Shown here one piece after another: positions 62,147 to 64,000 of a stretch of DNA of 64,000 nt (its first letter is position 1; every line of letters starts with the position of its first letter). Location: NCBI RefSeq assembly GCF_026230105.1, contig NC_079486.1, positions 4,154,001 through 4,218,000 of the forward strand, given 5' to 3'. The stretch is from Diorhabda sublineata (lineage: Eukaryota > Arthropoda > Insecta > Coleoptera > Chrysomelidae). Position numbers and translations under genes: made by a program. Below the pieces are notes generated by a model that saw only the letters and a list, made by a program, of their open reading frames with translations, did not search any database and was not told the DNA's origin.

Positions 62147-64000
62147 GGCTCACTAATGGCATTGTTTTTTCTCAACAAAACTAATCAAAAAGTGGGAGAG
62201 AATTGTTAATTGTCGAAACGGTGAAGGGAAGATGGAATTCGGTAGCACATTTGGAAATGCCTTATGTGATTTCGACAATGCCACGTTTCGTAAAAAAAAG
62301 TCAAATCTTCGATGCTCTGCCATTGAATGTGTCACCCCCATAATAATATAATATTCGGGAAGTGTGTTTCACTATGACCTGACGGAGAGGGGAATATCCA
62401 AAAAGGCTCACTAATGACATTATTTTTTCTCAACAAAACTAATCAAAAAGTGGAAGAGAATTATTATTTGTCGAAACGGTGAAGGGAAGATGGAATTCGG
62501 TAGGTCATTTAGAAAAACGTTATGTGATTCCGACTATGCCACGTTTCGTAAAAAAAAGTCAAGTCTTCGATTCTCTGCCATTGAATGTGTCACCCCCATA
62601 ATAATATAATATTCGGAAAGTGTGTTTCACTATGACTTGACGAAGACGGGAAAATCCAAAAAGGCTCACTAATGACATTTTTTCCTAAAAAAACTAATCA
62701 AAAAGTGGAAGAGAATTGTTAGTTGTCGAAACGGTGAAGGGAATATGGAATTCGGTAGGTCATTTAGAAACACGTTATGTGATTCTGACAATGCCAAGTT
62801 TCGTAAAAAAAAGTCAAGTCTTCGATGCTCTGCCATTGAATGTGTCACCCTCATAATAATATCTTCGGAAAGCGTGTTTCACTATGACTTGACGGAGAGG
62901 GGAAATCCATAAAGGCTCACTAATGACATTGTTTTTTCTCAACAAAACTAATCAAAAAGTGGGAGAGAATTGTTAGTTGTCGAAACGGTGAAGGGAAGAT
63001 GGAATTCGGTAGGTCATTTAGAAAAACGTTATGTGATTCCGACTATGCCAAGTTTCGTAAAAAAAAGTCAAGTCTTCGATGCTCTGCCATTGAATGTGTC
63101 ACCCCCATAATAATATAATATTCGGAAAGTGTGTTTCACTATGACTTGACGGAGACGGGAAAATCCAAAAAGGCTCACTAATGACATGTTTTCCTAAAAA
63201 AACTAATCAAAAAGTGGAAGAGAATTGTTAGTTGTCGAAACGGTGAAGGAAATATGGAATTCGGTAGGTCATCTGGAAACGCCTCATGTGAAAGGCTCAC
63301 TAATGGCATTGTTTTTTCTCAACAAAACTAATCAAAAAGTGGGAGAGAATTGTTAATTGTCGAAACGGTGAAGGGAAGATGGAATTCGGTAGCTCATTTG
63401 GAAATGCCTTATGTGATTTCGACAATGCCACGTTTCGTAAAAAAAGTCAAGTCTTCGATGCTCTGCCATTGAATGTGTCACCCCCATAATAATATAATAT
63501 TCGGGAAGTGTGTTTCACTATGACCTGACGGAGAGGGGAATATCCAAAAAGGCTCACTAATGGCATTGTTTTTTCTCAACAAAACTAATCAAAAAGTGGA
63601 AGAGGATTGTTAGTTGTCGAAACGGTGAAGGGAATATGGAATTCGGTAGGTCATTTAGAAACACGTTATGTGATTCTGACAATGCCAAGTTTCGTAGAAA
63701 AAAGTCAAGTCTTCGATGCTCTGCCATTGAAAGTGTCACCCCCATAATAATATAATATTCGGAAAGTGTGTTTCACTATGACTTGACGGAGAGGGAAAAT
63801 CCAAAAAGGCTCACTAATGGCATTGTTTTTTCTCAACAAAACTAATCAAAAAGTGGGAGAGAATTGTTAATTGTCGAAACGGTGAAGGGAAGATGGAATT
63901 CGGTAGCCCATTTGGAAATGCCTTATGTGATTTCGACAATGCCACGTTTCGTAAAAAAAAGTCAAGTCTTCGATGCTCTACCATTGAATGTGTCACCCCC
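62147..64000 (+). repeat. Right end: E, C', F, A, deleted A, B, C, B units
   Basis: The E unit at 62147 and the F unit at 62663 are the last of their types. The A unit at 63172 is the sixth 122-bp deleted copy. The final B unit (63808 onward) has gctctaccattg, the marker that opens the B-C'-A cassette, so another cassette may begin at the window edge. The array continues past base 64000. Confidence 0.85.
63172..63293 (+). repeat. 122-bp deleted A unit, copy 6
   Basis: The catctgg marker and junction are as in the five other copies, but with cctcatgtga rather than ccttatgtga before the join, and tgacatgttttcc in the head. It is followed by a B unit. Confidence 0.92.

Larger units (their letters stand above)
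1..64000 (+). repeat. Satellite DNA array, ~257-bp unit, about 250 tandem copies
   Basis: The same sequence recurs head to tail from the first base to the last. I number each unit from its ggctcactaatg motif. Measured spacings are mostly 254-260 bp, with rarer 122, 134, 172, 251 and 275 bp forms. All copies face the same way and the window begins and ends inside a unit. Landmarks in order are: a T6/A4/A5 head, gtcgaaacggtgaag, an EcoRI site (gaattc), gacaatgcca, a run of 7-9 A after tttcgt, cttcgatgctctgcc, gtgtcaccccc, an AT-only stretch, and gtttcactatgac. Copies differ by linked substitutions and small indels that define recurring unit types. No flanking unique DNA is present, so the array's true length, chromosome position and host are not visible. 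A centromeric or heterochromatic role is inference from size and organisation. Confidence 0.98.

Noticed and set aside
182..63996. Minus-strand ORFs of 60-62 codons starting MGVTHSM in over 100 units, some 94-98 codons
   Set aside because: They recur because the unit recurs. Both ends are set by the same unit positions, types differ by changes that alter residues freely, many units break the frame by small indels, and no signal peptide, domain or start context is evident. The longer forms only read on into the neighbouring unit.
1..64000. CRISPR array
   Set aside because: There are no short repeats with unique spacers. The entire ~257-bp unit repeats and its variable positions are scattered substitutions.
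1..64000. Transposon, LTR or insertion sequence within the array
   Set aside because: I found no target-site duplication, terminal repeat or stretch of foreign sequence. All length changes are internal deletions or small duplications of satellite sequence.
1..64000. Ribosomal RNA spacer or histone-type gene cluster
   Set aside because: Unit length is far too short for a gene repeat and no rRNA, tRNA or histone sequence is present between copies.
1..64000. Telomere-type repeats or a microsatellite
   Set aside because: No TTAGG, TTAGGG or similar short tandem motif is present; the AT-only stretch near each tail is about 17 bp and not a simple repeat expansion.
1..64000. Naming the species or satellite family
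   Set aside because: I do not recognise the unit. A search of a consensus (for example 2880-3137) against satellite libraries and genome assemblies would settle it; guessing would not be supported.

Overview
The whole 64,000-base window is one uninterrupted tandem satellite array. The unit is mostly 254-260 bp (modal 257-258 bp), giving about 250 head-to-tail copies in one orientation. I read it end to end and found no non-satellite insertion, no transposon, no RNA gene and no convincing protein-coding gene. A hand count of one unit (2880-3137) gives 106 G+C in 258 bp (41%) and 9 CpG against about 10.7 expected, so CpG is not strongly depleted. Nearly every unit carries one EcoRI site.

A continuous satellite block of this size, with higher-order structure, points to a eukaryotic nuclear genome, most likely pericentromeric, centromeric or other constitutive heterochromatin. 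I do not recognise the satellite family and cannot name the organism. The near-normal CpG level argues mildly against a heavily methylated vertebrate genome.

Units are mosaics of a few alternative heads, middles and tails, which I label A (short 255-bp form, head with cctaaaaaaa), B (tggcattg head, gtagctcattt middle), C (tgacattatttttt head, catttagaaacacg middle), C' (C head with ttatttgtcg and gactatgcc), D (aaaaacg middle, often six C in the tail), E (gtagcacattt), F (shortened ccctcat tail) and G (gaatccggtggg). These follow each other in repeating orders, so the array is built of higher-order repeats (HORs) with locally different periods.

Layout: 182-1720 trimer x2; 2623-4168 dimer x3; 4427-6080 cassettes with a 122-bp deleted unit; 9934-13877 very regular 257-bp B-rich domain with a 772-bp trimer and two 172-bp deleted units; 17221-19790 pentamer x2; 20307-25040 F-G pairs; 25555-27100 D-C-C-B tetramers; 27101-36996 mixed, with one 275-bp overlong unit; 36997-42894 three copies of a 1,537-bp hexamer, two of them tandem; 42895-51088 E/F-rich dimers and pairs; 51089-60349 D/C/B trimers to heptamers, ending in a clean 1,028-bp tetramer x2; 60350-64000 A/C' dimers and mixed units, ending in a B unit.

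The array reads as a record of repeated unequal crossing-over and conversion-like patching. The clearest signals are a junction unit at 41104-41357 that fits an unequal crossover, a 133-bp internal deletion that seems to have arisen once and is now present at six sites 59 kb apart, and a three-unit cassette recurring at seven places.
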